From positions 1 through 64,000 of the forward strand of contig JAIVJV010000009.1 of assembly GCA_020199835.1 (NCBI GenBank): a DNA stretch of 64,000 bases, read 5' to 3'. Below, piece by piece: positions 1-9,347 of this stretch. The notes under the pieces were generated by a model. It was not told where the DNA came from and did not search any database. It saw only the letters and a list, made by a program, of their open reading frames with translations. Position 1 is the first letter of the stretch; every line of letters starts with the position of its first letter. This DNA is from Acidobacteriota bacterium. Lineage in GTDB: Bacteria; Acidobacteriota; Blastocatellia; Pyrinomonadales; Pyrinomonadaceae. The position numbers and the translations under genes are program-made.

Positions 1-122
1 AGTCTCATGTCAAAGAGCGAAAAAGCAGTAACAGAGCAACGCAGGCGCTGCGGCGTCGCGGTCGAAGTCTGTCCTACAGATCTCTTGACAGCGAACACCG
101 CTTCATAGATGGGCTGGAATTA

Positions 123-252
123 GCGAACGCCGTTGGCGTAGAGGCGCGGCGAACGCCGTTGGCGTAAACGCGGGCGAACGCCGTTGGCGTACAGGCGCGG
201 CTGTAACTCGCGAACGCCGTTGCCGTACACGTGGGCGAACGCCGTCCGCGTA
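123..252. repeat. five-copy short palindromic repeat array
   Basis: Five near-identical 18-nt units (consensus GCGAACGCCGTTGGCGTA) start at 123, 149, 174, 210 and 235, so their spacing is 26, 25, 36 and 25 nt. The first three contain the perfect inverted repeat ACGCC-GTT-GGCGT and could each form a small hairpin. Copies four and five carry changes in the right arm. The array ends just upstream of the MFS gene, so it may be a REP-like element or lie in that gene's leader. The linkers are 7-18 nt, too short for CRISPR spacers. Confidence 0.8.
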
Positions 253-289
253 CACGCGGGTGCTATACGTCGCCGTTTGTGGCAAGCTC

Positions 290-1615
290 ATGCGAATGCC
301 GGAACAAACCGTCGAGGCAAAGAGTCCGCAAAACTACGAGCCAGTGGGTTACATCGATCTGCTCCGCCGCAATCGCGCGTTCAGACAACTGTGGCTCGGC
401 CAGGTCGTCAGCCAACTGGGCGACTGGTTCAACACGATCGCGCTCTACACGATCATTCTCAACCTGACCGGCTCTGGCCGCGACGTCGGACTGCTGCTCG
501 TCGCGCGCTTTCTTCCGAGTTTTCTCTTTGGTCCATTGTCGGGTGTAGTCGCCGATCGCTTCAGCCGGCAGAGGATTATGATCATCTCCGACCTGTTGCG
601 TGCCGTGGTCGTACTCGGCTTTCTCTTCGTGCGTCGCGCCGATCAATTGTGGATCGTCTACGTCCTGACTGTTCTCCAACTAGGTCTTTCAACGTTTTTT
701 GAACCGGCGAAGACCGCAGCGATCCCGTCGATCGTCGAAGATCGCGAACTCGTGGCGGCCAATGCGATCTCGTCGGTGACGTGGTCTGTAATGCTCACGC
801 TCGGCGCCGCAATCGGCGGCCTGATCACCGGCTGGTTTGGCACCGATGTCGCTTTCATACTCGACGCGGCCACCTACCTGCTTTCAGCCGCCTTGATTGC
901 TCGCATTCGCGTGCAAAAACGCCCGAAACGCGAAGGACCGAAATTGACTTTCGGCCGCGCGCTCGGCATCACGCAAACCCTGGAAGGCATTCGCTACGTT
1001 AAAGATCGGCCGCGCGTGCTCGCGTTATTGCTGGTCAAACCGGCGTGGGGAATCGGCGGCGGCATCCTCACGCTCCTCGCGGTTTTTGGCGAACGAATCT
1101 TCCCTGTAGGAAAAAGCGCAGCGACCGGAATAGGAGTGTTGTTCGCGGCTCGCGGAATCGGCACCGCAGTCGGGCCAATCGTCGCACGGCGCATTGCGGG
1201 TGAAGGTGAAAAACGCATGCAGACGTCGATCGGCATCTCTTTTATTATCGCGGGCGTGTTTTATGCGGCCTTCGGCAGCGCGACCAGCTTTATCCTCGCG
1301 CTTGTCGTGCTCGGGATCGCCCATTGTGGCGGTAGTATTCTCTGGGTGTTCTCGACCGTTATTTTGCAACGCGCCGTAGAAGATAACTTTCGCGGACGCG
1401 TGTTTGCCGCGGAGCTGGCGTTGCTGACGTTGACGATGGCGGCGTCAAACTACGCCACGGGTGAACTGCTGGACCGGTTTCAAGTTTCGCCGCGTGTGGT
1501 TACGATTGGTATCGGCATATTCTTTCTGATGCCAGGTGTGGCGTGGTTTCTGACTCAGCGCTGGTGGGATCGTGACGTCAGAAAACTTCTCTTATGCGAA
1601 CTAAAATCGGAGTGA
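290..1615 (+). CDS. MFS transporter, DHA3/MFS_3-type exporter
   Basis: About 441 residues with roughly 12 hydrophobic segments, consistent with an inner-membrane proton-coupled major facilitator. The loop between TM2 and TM3 has the MFS motif A pattern (GPLSGVVADRFSRQR). The overall order resembles EntS-like and macrolide-efflux-like MFS_3 proteins, which usually export small hydrophobic or siderophore-type compounds. The substrate cannot be told from sequence. In-frame starts are GTG at 260 and ATG at 290 and 296; no clear Shine-Dalgarno decides among them, and 290 is chosen as the first ATG after the repeat array. The 3' end overlaps the next gene by 22 nt, suggesting co-translation. Confidence 0.85.
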   Translation: MRMPEQTVEAKSPQNYEPVGYIDLLRRNRAFRQLWLGQVVSQLGDWFNTIALYTIILNLTGSGRDVGLLLVARFLPSFLFGPLSGVVADRFSRQRIMIISDLLRAVVVLGFLFVRRADQLWIVYVLTVLQLGLSTFFEPAKTAAIPSIVEDRELVAANAISSVTWSVMLTLGAAIGGLITGWFGTDVAFILDAATYLLSAALIARIRVQKRPKREGPKLTFGRALGITQTLEGIRYVKDRPRVLALLLVKPAWGIGGGILTLLAVFGERIFPVGKSAATGIGVLFAARGIGTAVGPIVARRIAGEGEKRMQTSIGISFIIAGVFYAAFGSATSFILALVVLGIAHCGGSILWVFSTVILQRAVEDNFRGRVFAAELALLTLTMAASNYATGELLDRFQVSPRVVTIGIGIFFLMPGVAWFLTQRWWDRDVRKLLLCELKSE

Positions 1616-2139
1616 TGGGCTCGGCCGCGCCGGATAGTGCGCGCCTCGATGCGGGCACCGGTCTCGTCGAGAAAGCCGAACAACTCGCGCGCGCGATCGC
1701 GATGCGCGACGTCGTGCTGTTCAGCGGCGCCACGACGGGCATCGTGTACGTTGTTGGGAAAGCGGCGCACGAGGCGGGTTGTTTCCACGTTGGGATCTCA
1801 CCGGCGAGTAACCAGCAGGAGCACGTCGACCTTTACAAGTTGCCGCTCGATGCTTGCGATACGCTCGTCTACACGGGTTTCGGATTGAAAGGACGCAACG
1901 TGGTGCTGGTGCGCTCGTGCGATGTGGTGCTGTTTGTTGCGGGCGCGATGGGTTCATTGAACGAGTTTACGATCGCCCACGATGAGGGAAAGATTATCGG
2001 CTGTTTGACGGGAACGGGCGGCGTCGCGGCGGAGGCGGATTACCTGCTGCAGAAGTTTGGCAAGCGGGCGGCGACGAGCCGCGTGTTTCAAAGCTCAGAT
2101 CCGGATGAACTACTTGACCAATGTTTGCAGAGTACATAG
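1594..2139 (+). CDS. LOG/TIGR00725-family SLOG-domain protein
   Basis: 181 residues forming one Rossmann-like domain: an N-terminal strand with IGVMGSAAP, a glycine-rich segment near residue 45 (FSGATTGIVYVV), and a conserved acidic patch (AGAMGSLNEFTIAHDEGK) near residue 118. This is the layout of the SLOG/putative lysine decarboxylase-like family, whose better-known members (LOG) are nucleotide 5'-monophosphate phosphoribohydrolases. The TIGR00725 subgroup is uncharacterised and lacks the full PGGxGTxxE motif of true LOG enzymes, as seen here. It overlaps the MFS gene upstream and the CBM9-like gene downstream, so the three are probably one transcript. Confidence 0.75.
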   Translation: MRTKIGVMGSAAPDSARLDAGTGLVEKAEQLARAIAMRDVVLFSGATTGIVYVVGKAAHEAGCFHVGISPASNQQEHVDLYKLPLDACDTLVYTGFGLKGRNVVLVRSCDVVLFVAGAMGSLNEFTIAHDEGKIIGCLTGTGGVAAEADYLLQKFGKRAATSRVFQSSDPDELLDQCLQST

Positions 2140-2744
2140 AGACGCCGGTCGGCGTCGCTGATTTCGACAACGAGGCGTGGCAGCGATGCCGGCCGGTTAC
2201 GATTGCGCACGAATGGTCGGGTGAGCCCGCGCCGGTTGAGCGACATGCGGAAGTGCGGATTTGCTGGTCGGACGAGGCGTTGCATGTGCGTTTTGTGGGT
2301 AGTCAGCACGAGCCACTCGTTGTATCTGCGGAGCCGCGGACGGAAAGCAAAACGCTTGGGTTGTGGGACCGCGATGTGTGTGAAATCTTCATCGCACCGA
2401 AAGCGAACGAGCCGTGGCGTTATTTTGAGTTCGAAGCCTCGCCGGCAGGCGAGTGGGTCGATCTGGGGATTGTCGTAAAGCCCGAAGGCAGACAGACGGA
2501 TTGGGAGTTTAAGTCGGGAATACGTGTAGCGGCGGAGATTGAGGACACACGGATTAGAGTCGCGATGGCCATTCCGTGGAGTGAGTCAATTCCAAAGCCA
2601 GATAAAACGGATCAGTGGCTCGTCAACCTGTTTCGTTGTGTTGGCCCTGAGGCGCCCGAGCGCTACCTGGCCTGGCGTCCGACCAAAACGCCGGAACCAA
2701 ACTTCCACGTGCCCGAAGCCTTCGGCCCGTTGCACTTCAGTTAG
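2121..2744 (+). CDS. CBM9-like / DOMON-like carbohydrate-binding domain protein
   Basis: 207 residues with the beta-rich pattern of family 9 carbohydrate-binding-like domains. Features include a conserved segment for the binding face (ICWSDEALHVRFVG), a WDRDVCEIFIAP segment near residue 90, YFEFEASPAGEWVD, and a late VNLFRC strand. No signal peptide is visible, so it is probably cytoplasmic or only part of a larger function. Such stand-alone proteins are common in Acidobacteriota and Bacteroidota and their ligand is usually unknown. The start lies inside the previous gene (19-nt overlap), and the stop overlaps the convergent PilZ gene by 8 nt. Confidence 0.7.
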   Translation: MFAEYIETPVGVADFDNEAWQRCRPVTIAHEWSGEPAPVERHAEVRICWSDEALHVRFVGSQHEPLVVSAEPRTESKTLGLWDRDVCEIFIAPKANEPWRYFEFEASPAGEWVDLGIVVKPEGRQTDWEFKSGIRVAAEIEDTRIRVAMAIPWSESIPKPDKTDQWLVNLFRCVGPEAPERYLAWRPTKTPEPNFHVPEAFGPLHFS

Positions 2745-3180
2745 TATTCGGCTGGCTCAGCAGCTTCGCGACGTACGCGTTAAAACTCGCGCGATCCTCG
2801 TCAGTCATCTCGATGATGCGAGCGCCAATCAGATAACCAGTCTCTTCCGGCGACTCGTCCAGGCTCTCGTAACGAACCGTTGCCAGCTTCATCTCCACCG
2901 GCCCGTCCGGCAAGTCCAGTTTCAAGTGCAAACGCCGATCTGAGCCAGCGAGATAGTGTTCGCCGATGCGAATCGCGGGAACGACCAACGCGAGTCCGGT
3001 CGTGCTGATGTCGAGGGTGTGCCCATTCAGGGTCGGAATACGTCGGGCGCCGTTGGAATGGGCTTTCAAATCGGACAAGCTGAGCGTGAAACTCAGTCGC
3101 GTTCGCACGCGTCTATGACGGCGCCGATTACCAATGAAGCGCCGTAAACGCGACACGATTCTGCGAGGGAGTTCTGACAT
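2737..3180 (-). CDS. PilZ domain protein
   Basis: 147 residues. A basic N-terminus (RRRHRRVRTRL, residues about 19-29) supplies an RxxxR-type motif, followed by DISTTGLAL near residue 58, matching the (D/N)xSxxG motif of PilZ domains. Those two motifs together bind cyclic di-GMP in the family, so this is probably a small c-di-GMP receptor. Binding here is inferred, not shown. It stands alone on the minus strand, 112 nt downstream of the stop of the next minus-strand gene, and converges with the CBM9-like gene. Confidence 0.75.
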   Translation of the reverse strand: MSELPRRIVSRLRRFIGNRRRHRRVRTRLSFTLSLSDLKAHSNGARRIPTLNGHTLDISTTGLALVVPAIRIGEHYLAGSDRRLHLKLDLPDGPVEMKLATVRYESLDESPEETGYLIGARIIEMTDEDRASFNAYVAKLLSQPNTN

Positions 3181-3292
3181 CGCTTCAAACCAGACATGGA
3201 ACCACTACTTTTGAGGATGGGCCAATCGAGAGAAAATTGGGGGGCAGCCGCAAGGGCCATTCTAGAGAACCTCGCCGCAACGGCGCAACAGT

Positions 3293-4072
3293 TTAATTTT
3301 TGACTACAAGCGGCTTGCCGGCTACATCGCCGCTTCTGACCCCGGTGGCGTCGAGGTAGAACGAGAGACGTCCACTCCGGCCGTATTGTGCGGGTTCGGC
3401 CGTCGCGTACCACGATTTTCCGTCGGCTGAGCGGTTGATCTGGAAGCGATATCCGGTCGATTCAGTGCCTTCAATGTCTTTCGGCACTACTCCCGCGGCG
3501 ACTAATTCAGCGAGGTTGCCGAATTTGCCGTTGTGATTCTGGCTGTAAAGCACCTGGCCGAGCGAGATGCGCGTCATCATGTCCTGGACGTCGTTGTGGT
3601 GCGCGTTGATGCGGGCTTCGAAGAAGAACTGCTTGCCGGCTTTTTTCACCAGCTCGAGGTTTTCCCTATCGCCGACGATCCAGTTGTTGTCGACCTTGAT
3701 CAGCGAAGCGGGTTCGATCTTTTCCTTGCCGTCCGCGTCCAAAACCTTTACGAACACGGTTGCCGCATCGCCACTGATCTGCTCGCCGGAAACGTCGATC
3801 TTCGCCGGGATTTTTTCGCTGATGGCAATCGCCATCTTCTCGAAATCGGGCCGCAACTCTTCGAATTCCTGCGCCGACAGCGCCTCGATCGCCGAGCGGT
3901 AGATCGACATCAGAAACGCCTCGCGAAACTTCTTTTCGCGCAACATCTGGTAGAAGAGTCGCGTGGTCTCTGTTGGCGAACGCGACGGGTTCTGCGCGAG
4001 CGCCGTGGAACCGCCGCTCAGCAGAAGCAGGAGAAGCAGGACGCAAACAGTCGTTTGGGTTCGATGCAACAT
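3293..4072 (-). CDS. secreted protein with NTF2/DUF4878-like and pilin-like C-terminal parts
   Basis: 259 residues. Residues 1-26 are a clear signal peptide (leucine run followed by ALAQ). Residues 30-140 resemble DUF4878/NTF2-like lumenal domains (TRLFYQMLREKKFREAF, then a VDNNWIVGDRE strand). Residues 160-255 resemble the globular part of type II pseudopilin-like proteins found in Acidobacteriota (ARINAHHNDVQDMMTRI, then SFYLDATGVRSG). Export to the periplasm is well supported; the function is unknown. The region upstream of the start holds a large palindrome rather than an obvious promoter. Confidence 0.6.
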   Translation of the reverse strand: MLHRTQTTVCVLLLLLLLSGGSTALAQNPSRSPTETTRLFYQMLREKKFREAFLMSIYRSAIEALSAQEFEELRPDFEKMAIAISEKIPAKIDVSGEQISGDAATVFVKVLDADGKEKIEPASLIKVDNNWIVGDRENLELVKKAGKQFFFEARINAHHNDVQDMMTRISLGQVLYSQNHNGKFGNLAELVAAGVVPKDIEGTESTGYRFQINRSADGKSWYATAEPAQYGRSGRLSFYLDATGVRSGDVAGKPLVVKN

Positions 4073-4106
4073 CAGTAAAAGACCTCGGTTTTGCGAGACG
4101 AAAATG

Positions 4107-4187
4107 CTGGGACCGCAGGCGTCTCGCCTGCATCTTTCGTTACGGACGCCATCCGTATCAGTGCAGGCGAGACGCCTGCGGTCCCAG
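4107..4187. repeat. compound palindromic element (26-bp perfect inverted repeat)
   Basis: The arm 4107-4132 (begins CTGGGACCGCAGGCGTCTCG) is exactly reverse-complementary to 4162-4187. The 29-nt interval holds a second inverted repeat, TACGGA-CGCCA-TCCGTA (4141-4157). Each arm also has an internal palindrome (GCAGGCG..CGCCTGC). This is a layered hairpin typical of dispersed intergenic repeats, lying in the 149-nt gap between two minus-strand genes. It could act as a transcript-end structure for the OPT-side transcript or be a non-autonomous mobile element. No transposase is nearby. Confidence 0.85.
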
Positions 4188-4221
4188 GGTAAAAACTCAG
4201 TTTGGCTCTAACTCCCGCGAG

Positions 4222-6789
4222 TTACGACCTGCGTCGCTTTGGCGCGAGAATCACTTCACGGCCGACGAGGTACAGAATAACCACCAGTACCAGGAAAGGC
4301 AGCAGCGACAACACGTTGGCCCAGTCTCCCGCAAAGAACGGATTGTGAGTCCTGGACCAATGCTCGATTGCGTTACTCCGTTCTATCCACAAGCCCGCGA
4401 AGAACGCGATGAACACCGCCGCGAGTGCGCCGCCGGCGATATAACCGGAAGCCATCAGCACGCCGGGACTCTTGTCTGTTTCCGCGATGAACTCTTCTTC
4501 CGTCAGGTTCCGGCGCTGGAGTTTCCTTCGCAGGTATTTGTCCACCAGCCAGCGAACCATGCCACCGATAAAGATCGGGCTGGACGAGGAAAGCGGCAGG
4601 TAAACGCCGACCGCGAACGCCAGTGAGGGGATGCCCGCCATCTCCAGCACGATGGCGATCATTACGCCCAACAGGACTAGTCCCCAGGGCAGTTGCTGAT
4701 TCAGGATGCCCTTGATGATGTAGGACATCAGCGTCGCCTTTGGCGCGTCGTATTTCGTCACGGTTGAGCCATCGGGCGCGACTCGGTGCGTTCCGTTGAT
4801 ACCGGGGTCGACGTAGTAAGCGAGATTCCCTTGATCGTCGACGAGATACTTGCCCGGAGGGCCATTCTGCTCGTCGATCTTGTGCCACGTGCGGTATTGC
4901 CGCGAGTCAGGCACGAGCAGTCCGGCGTTTTTGACGGGTTCAGCGGGCCCGAGATTCGCCATGTCCGGGCGCAGGGTCGATGGGAAGTTACGCTCTACTT
5001 TGTAGACCACCTTGCCCGAAGCATCGACCAGATACTCGCCGGGTTCGAGTCCGGCAACAGTGCCGGTTGCAGCATCATTCTTCAATAACCGGAAGTTGCC
5101 GCCGCCACTGGGAGGCTGAGCAGTTTCGGTGTAAGCCGGAAGCGCCGCCAGTGCGCCGCTGTCAAATTGGCGTGCATCCTGCACTGCCCTGAACGTCGTC
5201 TGTGGGACGTAAACCGTGCTCTGGTCGTTAAGCCGGAGCAGGATTGGGCCGAGGATCAAAGCCGACGCCAGAGCGCCGACGAGAATCGCGATCTGTTGAT
5301 ACCGCGGAGTTCCGCCAACGAGGAACCCCGTTTTCAAGTCCTGTGACGTTGTGCCCCCGTTCGAAGCAGCGATACAGACGATGCCTCCGATGGAAAGCGC
5401 CGTTACGTAGTGGCTTGGACCACTCCAACCGATGATCAGAAAGATCAAACACGTCAGCAGCAGAGTGGCCACTGTCATGCCCGAAATCGGGTTTGACGAC
5501 GAACCAATCTCGCCTGTCAGGCGCGAAGAAACCGTCACAAACAGAAAGCCGAAGGCGATGATAAGGACCGCGCCGAGCAAGTTAAATTGAAGGTGTAGCT
5601 GCGGCAGGATCATGATCATCGCGATCAGGACCAGTATGCCGCCGACGACAACCTTCATTGAAAGATCCTGATCCGTGCGCGGCAGATTCGCGGCCGCCGC
5701 CTGGCCGCCGCGCAGGTCACGGAGGCCACCCTGCAAGCCGTGCCAGATCGTCGGCAACGAGCGAAACAGACTGATGATGCCACCGGCCGCCACTGCGCCC
5801 GCACCGATGTAGAGAACATAAGCGCCGCGAATATCGTCGGGTGACATTTCACTGATCGGCACGGTGCCCGGAGGGAGTGCCGTCGTCATACCTTCGCCGA
5901 AGAACTTGATGGCGGGAATTAACACGAGGTAAGCCAACACGCCCCCCGCACACATTATCGATGCGATCCGTGGTCCAATGATGTAACCGACGCCGAGCAG
6001 TGCGGGTGAGATCTCGGCGGCCAACGATCCGGCTTTGAACGGCGCGCCAAAAACGCGGCTCGGAACGTCTTTCCAGGCTTTAAACGCCGCCATCAAAACC
6101 TGGTAAACCAGGCCGATACCGAACCCGGTGAAGATCGTCTTCGCACCCGAGGCTGCCTCGTCTGTTTCCGCGGCCTTCGCTCGATAAGCGGGATCAGCAG
6201 CCGCGCGAGATTCCGCAGACGCACCTGCCTTCAACACTTCCGCGCACGCCGTGCCTTCAGGATATTTCAAAAGTCCGTGCTGCTGCACGATCAACGCGCG
6301 GCGCAACGGAATCATCATCAGGATGCCGAGTAGACCACCCAGGACGGCCACCAGCATCACGCGTGTGAACTCCAGGTCAAATCCGAGAATCATAATCGCG
6401 GGCATAGTGACGCCGACGCCGAACGCGATCGACTCTCCCGCGGAGCCCGATGTCTGCACAATGTTGTTTTCGAGAATGGTGGCTTCGCGGACGCCAATCT
6501 TGCTGAGCAATCGGAAGAGGCTTATCGAGATGACGGCGACGGGAATCGATGCGCTAACGGTCAAACCCACTTTCAGCACCAGCCACAACGACGACGCACC
6601 GAAGACCATTCCGAGCAGCGTGCCCACGATCAACGGCAACGGCGTCAGCTCGCGGATCTTCACATTGGCCGGGATATAGGGCCGGAACGTGGCTAAGAGA
6701 GGATTGGTATCCGGCGCCGCAGTTTTGGTTTCGACTCTATCTGGAAACTCGTTTGCACCGACCTTTGCACCGACGGTTTCAGAAGACAT
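4222..6789 (-). CDS. OPT-family oligopeptide transporter with lumenal insert
   Basis: 855 residues, a polytopic inner-membrane transporter of the OPT superfamily. The N-terminal half has typical segments ([46 protein letters not shown]), and the C-terminal half has [13 protein letters not shown]. Bacterial OPT proteins of this type (TIGR00733) are usually 600-700 residues. The extra length here is a soluble insert encoded at about 4745-5215, carrying two related copies of a G(E/K)YLVD..G(K/N)..Y.V motif. The substrate is unknown; relatives move peptides or metal chelates. A possible sigma70 promoter lies at 6853-6881 on this strand. Confidence 0.9.
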   Translation of the reverse strand: MSSETVGAKVGANEFPDRVETKTAAPDTNPLLATFRPYIPANVKIRELTPLPLIVGTLLGMVFGASSLWLVLKVGLTVSASIPVAVISISLFRLLSKIGVREATILENNIVQTSGSAGESIAFGVGVTMPAIMILGFDLEFTRVMLVAVLGGLLGILMMIPLRRALIVQQHGLLKYPEGTACAEVLKAGASAESRAAADPAYRAKAAETDEAASGAKTIFTGFGIGLVYQVLMAAFKAWKDVPSRVFGAPFKAGSLAAEISPALLGVGYIIGPRIASIMCAGGVLAYLVLIPAIKFFGEGMTTALPPGTVPISEMSPDDIRGAYVLYIGAGAVAAGGIISLFRSLPTIWHGLQGGLRDLRGGQAAAANLPRTDQDLSMKVVVGGILVLIAMIMILPQLHLQFNLLGAVLIIAFGFLFVTVSSRLTGEIGSSSNPISGMTVATLLLTCLIFLIIGWSGPSHYVTALSIGGIVCIAASNGGTTSQDLKTGFLVGGTPRYQQIAILVGALASALILGPILLRLNDQSTVYVPQTTFRAVQDARQFDSGALAALPAYTETAQPPSGGGNFRLLKNDAATGTVAGLEPGEYLVDASGKVVYKVERNFPSTLRPDMANLGPAEPVKNAGLLVPDSRQYRTWHKIDEQNGPPGKYLVDDQGNLAYYVDPGINGTHRVAPDGSTVTKYDAPKATLMSYIIKGILNQQLPWGLVLLGVMIAIVLEMAGIPSLAFAVGVYLPLSSSSPIFIGGMVRWLVDKYLRRKLQRRNLTEEEFIAETDKSPGVLMASGYIAGGALAAVFIAFFAGLWIERSNAIEHWSRTHNPFFAGDWANVLSLLPFLVLVVILYLVGREVILAPKRRRS

Positions 6790-6852
6790 CCGGTTTGACC
6801 CTCCAACAGATTTTCCACAAAAGGGGAGTGCGCGGGGTTTGAAACGCTCGCT

Positions 6853-6881
6853 ACTTTACACGGGCCGCTCGCGCTCGGCAA
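6853..6881 (-). promoter_or_regulatory. possible sigma70 promoter for the OPT gene
   Basis: On the minus strand, TTGCCG (6881-6876) is separated by 17 nt from TAAAGT (6858-6853). Each hexamer matches 4 of 6 consensus bases, and the site is 64 nt upstream of the OPT start. The spacing is ideal but the match is moderate. Confidence 0.35.
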
Positions 6882-6929
6882 GCGCGTAAATGGGCCTTAA
6901 TAACGGGTTTTGGTGATAAACTGCGCCGG

Positions 6930-9338
6930 ATGAAACTCCGAACACCCGTCCTGCTACTCGTCGCCGTACTTTTATGTTTTGCGCGTCCGGCTGAGTCGAT
7001 CCAACCGTCAGTTCAATCGTCAGCGCTGCCCTTGATTGCGGCCTCACGCCTAGCTGATGTTCCGATGCCCGCGAAGGTGCTCGGGTTTGCGCCGGGTGAC
7101 GATCGAAAACTCGCTTCGTGGAGCCAGGTGCTCGAATATTTCGAGCAATTGGACCGCGCGAGTGACCGCGTGCTTTTTGAGACGCTTGGACAGACTTCGA
7201 TGGGCAAGCCGTTTGTCATGGCCACCATCAGCTCGCCTGAGAACCTCGCGAAACTAGGCGAGTACAAAGACATCCAGGCGCAGCTTGCGAATCCACGCAA
7301 ACTCGGCGCGCTCGCAACCCGCGATCGCAAGGCGGCGGAGTTGATCAAACGCGGGAAGACGATCGTGCTGATCACCTGCGGCATCCACTCCACGGAGGTG
7401 GGCTCGTATCTCTCGAGCATGCTCATCGCGCACCGGCTCGCGTCGTCAAACGAGCCCGAGATCCAAAACATCCTCGCAAACACGATCGTGCTCCTCGTCC
7501 CGTCTTTGAATCCCGACGGCGTGGACATCGTGAAAAACTGGTACGACAACACACTCGGCACGCCGTACGAAGGAACCGATCCGCCGGAGCTTTATCACAA
7601 GTACACCGGACACGATAACAATCGCGACTGGTACGCGTTCACCCAGGTCGAAACACAGCTCACAGTAGACAAGATTCACAACGTTTGGCATCCGCAGATC
7701 GTCCACGACATACACCAGCAGGGTGCGATGGGCGCGCGGCTGTTTCTGCCGCCGTACATGGCGCCGGTCGAGCCGAACGTGCCGAAGCCGATCATCGCCG
7801 GCTACACGAAGCTTGGTAACTGGATGGCCCAGGACCTGCGCGCGCAGGGTTTTGCCGGCATCACGACGAACTCGACTTATGACGCGTGGACGCCCGCGCG
7901 CGCCTATTCGCATTACCACGCGGGCGTGCGCATGTTGTCGGAAACTGCTTCAGCGAAGATCGCGTCGCCCATGACGCTGAAGTTAACCGAGCTGACGTCG
8001 CGTGAAGGTTACGATCCGCAGAAGGAGTCGGTAACGTTTGGGCCAGTGTGGCGTGGCGGCGAGTGGAAGCTGGGCGACATAACGAAGTACATGACGACAG
8101 CGGCGTTTCTGTTGATGCGAAACGCGGCTGAGAATCGAGTGGAGTGGTTGCAGAGGTTTTATACGATCGGGAAAGAAGCGGTGCGGCCGCGAAGACCCGG
8201 CGAGCTGTTTGGTTTTCTGATCCAGCCATCGCCGAACTCCGCGGAACTGCTCAAGATACTGGACCGTGGGGGAGTCGAAGTCGAGGAATTGCAAGCCGGA
8301 ACGAAGTTCAAAAGTAAAGCGCCCACGTTTCCCGAAGGCACGAAGTTAGTGCGGATGGACCAGCCGTACGGAGGTTTTGCGAAAGCGTTGCTGGAGGTGC
8401 AGCGTTATCCGAATCTGCGGGACGCCGCCGGTCATCCAATCCCCCCGTACGACGTAACTGCGCACACGCTGCCGTTGTTGATGGGCGTCGACGTTCAGCC
8501 CGTCCGCGCGCCTTTCCGGTATGAGAAAGCGACAGCGCAGCCCACAGTTTCAGGATCGGCCGGTGACGCGACTGACACGTTCGATCGTTTGCCGGCGCTG
8601 TATCGTTCGTCCGTGCCGAGCCATGATGAAGGTTGGACCAGGTGGATCCTCGATACGCGATCAATTCCCTATCGCTCGCTGAGTGACAAAGATATTCGTG
8701 GGGGAATTTTTTATTACAAGCCGTCAGCAGGCGTGACGATTAAGCACAACGTGATCGTTATTCCGGATCAGTCTGCCCGCACGTTGCTGGAAGGTTATCG
8801 CGCGGGAACAATGCCGCCGGAAGTTTCGGGTGGGATTGGAGAGCAGGGCGTGCGAATGCTGCAGCAATTCATTGAGAGTGGCGGAACGGTTGTTTTCCTG
8901 AATCGTGCGTCAAACTTTGCGATCGAGCAATTCAAGCTGCCGGTGCGCAACGTCGTCGCCGGATTGCCGCGAACGGAGTTTTACGTGCCGGGATCGATCT
9001 TGCGTATCGAGCTCGATACGGCGCATCCGCTCGTGAGTGAAAGTGGAATGCCTAAAGAAACGATCGCCTGGGCGGAAGACTCGCCGGTGTTTGAGATTGC
9101 CGAGATGCCGGGCGCGAGCGTGCCCGCGGCAAATGCCACCATCATCGCGTCGTATCCCCTGGACAAGAATCCGCTGCTCTCGGGCTGGCTACTCGGCGGG
9201 GACAAAATGAAAGGTAAAGCCGCGCTCCTGGAGGTGAAGATGGGCGAAGGCCGCCTCATTCTTTTTGGCTTTCGCCCGCAGTACCGCGCCCAGTCGCTGG
9301 CGACTTATCCACTCTTGTTCAGTGCCCTGAAACGTTAG
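6930..9338 (+). CDS. secreted M14-family zinc carboxypeptidase-like protein
   Basis: 802 residues. Residues 1-23 form a signal peptide. The M14 fold follows: GIHSTEVG supplies the HxxE zinc ligands (His153, Glu156), SLNPDG lies at about 192-197, NNRDWYAFTQVET supplies the arginine-binding region near 230, and HDIHQQG supplies the third histidine (His259 or His262). The C-terminal ~350 residues resemble a class I glutamine-amidotransferase-like fold, common in large M14 proteins of Acidobacteriota and Bacteroidota. It is likely periplasmic or secreted and used in peptide catabolism. It is divergent from the OPT gene, an arrangement that fits peptide use, though co-function is inference. Confidence 0.85.
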   Translation: MKLRTPVLLLVAVLLCFARPAESIQPSVQSSALPLIAASRLADVPMPAKVLGFAPGDDRKLASWSQVLEYFEQLDRASDRVLFETLGQTSMGKPFVMATISSPENLAKLGEYKDIQAQLANPRKLGALATRDRKAAELIKRGKTIVLITCGIHSTEVGSYLSSMLIAHRLASSNEPEIQNILANTIVLLVPSLNPDGVDIVKNWYDNTLGTPYEGTDPPELYHKYTGHDNNRDWYAFTQVETQLTVDKIHNVWHPQIVHDIHQQGAMGARLFLPPYMAPVEPNVPKPIIAGYTKLGNWMAQDLRAQGFAGITTNSTYDAWTPARAYSHYHAGVRMLSETASAKIASPMTLKLTELTSREGYDPQKESVTFGPVWRGGEWKLGDITKYMTTAAFLLMRNAAENRVEWLQRFYTIGKEAVRPRRPGELFGFLIQPSPNSAELLKILDRGGVEVEELQAGTKFKSKAPTFPEGTKLVRMDQPYGGFAKALLEVQRYPNLRDAAGHPIPPYDVTAHTLPLLMGVDVQPVRAPFRYEKATAQPTVSGSAGDATDTFDRLPALYRSSVPSHDEGWTRWILDTRSIPYRSLSDKDIRGGIFYYKPSAGVTIKHNVIVIPDQSARTLLEGYRAGTMPPEVSGGIGEQGVRMLQQFIESGGTVVFLNRASNFAIEQFKLPVRNVVAGLPRTEFYVPGSILRIELDTAHPLVSESGMPKETIAWAEDSPVFEIAEMPGASVPAANATIIASYPLDKNPLLSGWLLGGDKMKGKAALLEVKMGEGRLILFGFRPQYRAQSLATYPLLFSALKR

Positions 9339-9347
9339 TATCTGTAT

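Noticed and set aside
85..111. TTGACA...TAGATG as a promoter for the MFS gene
   Set aside because: The spacer is only 15 nt and the -10 is poor, so it was not listed as a feature.
123..252. Repeat array considered as a CRISPR array
   Set aside because: The units are 18 nt and the intervals are only 7-18 nt, partly similar to each other, and no cas gene is near.
3973..4626. 217-codon plus-strand frame over the 4107-4187 palindrome
   Set aside because: It lies antisense to two real genes and translates the palindrome; no family resemblance or ribosome-binding site.
7446..7919. 157-codon frame antisense to the M14 gene
   Set aside because: Covers the conserved M14 active-site coding region on the other strand; no start signals.
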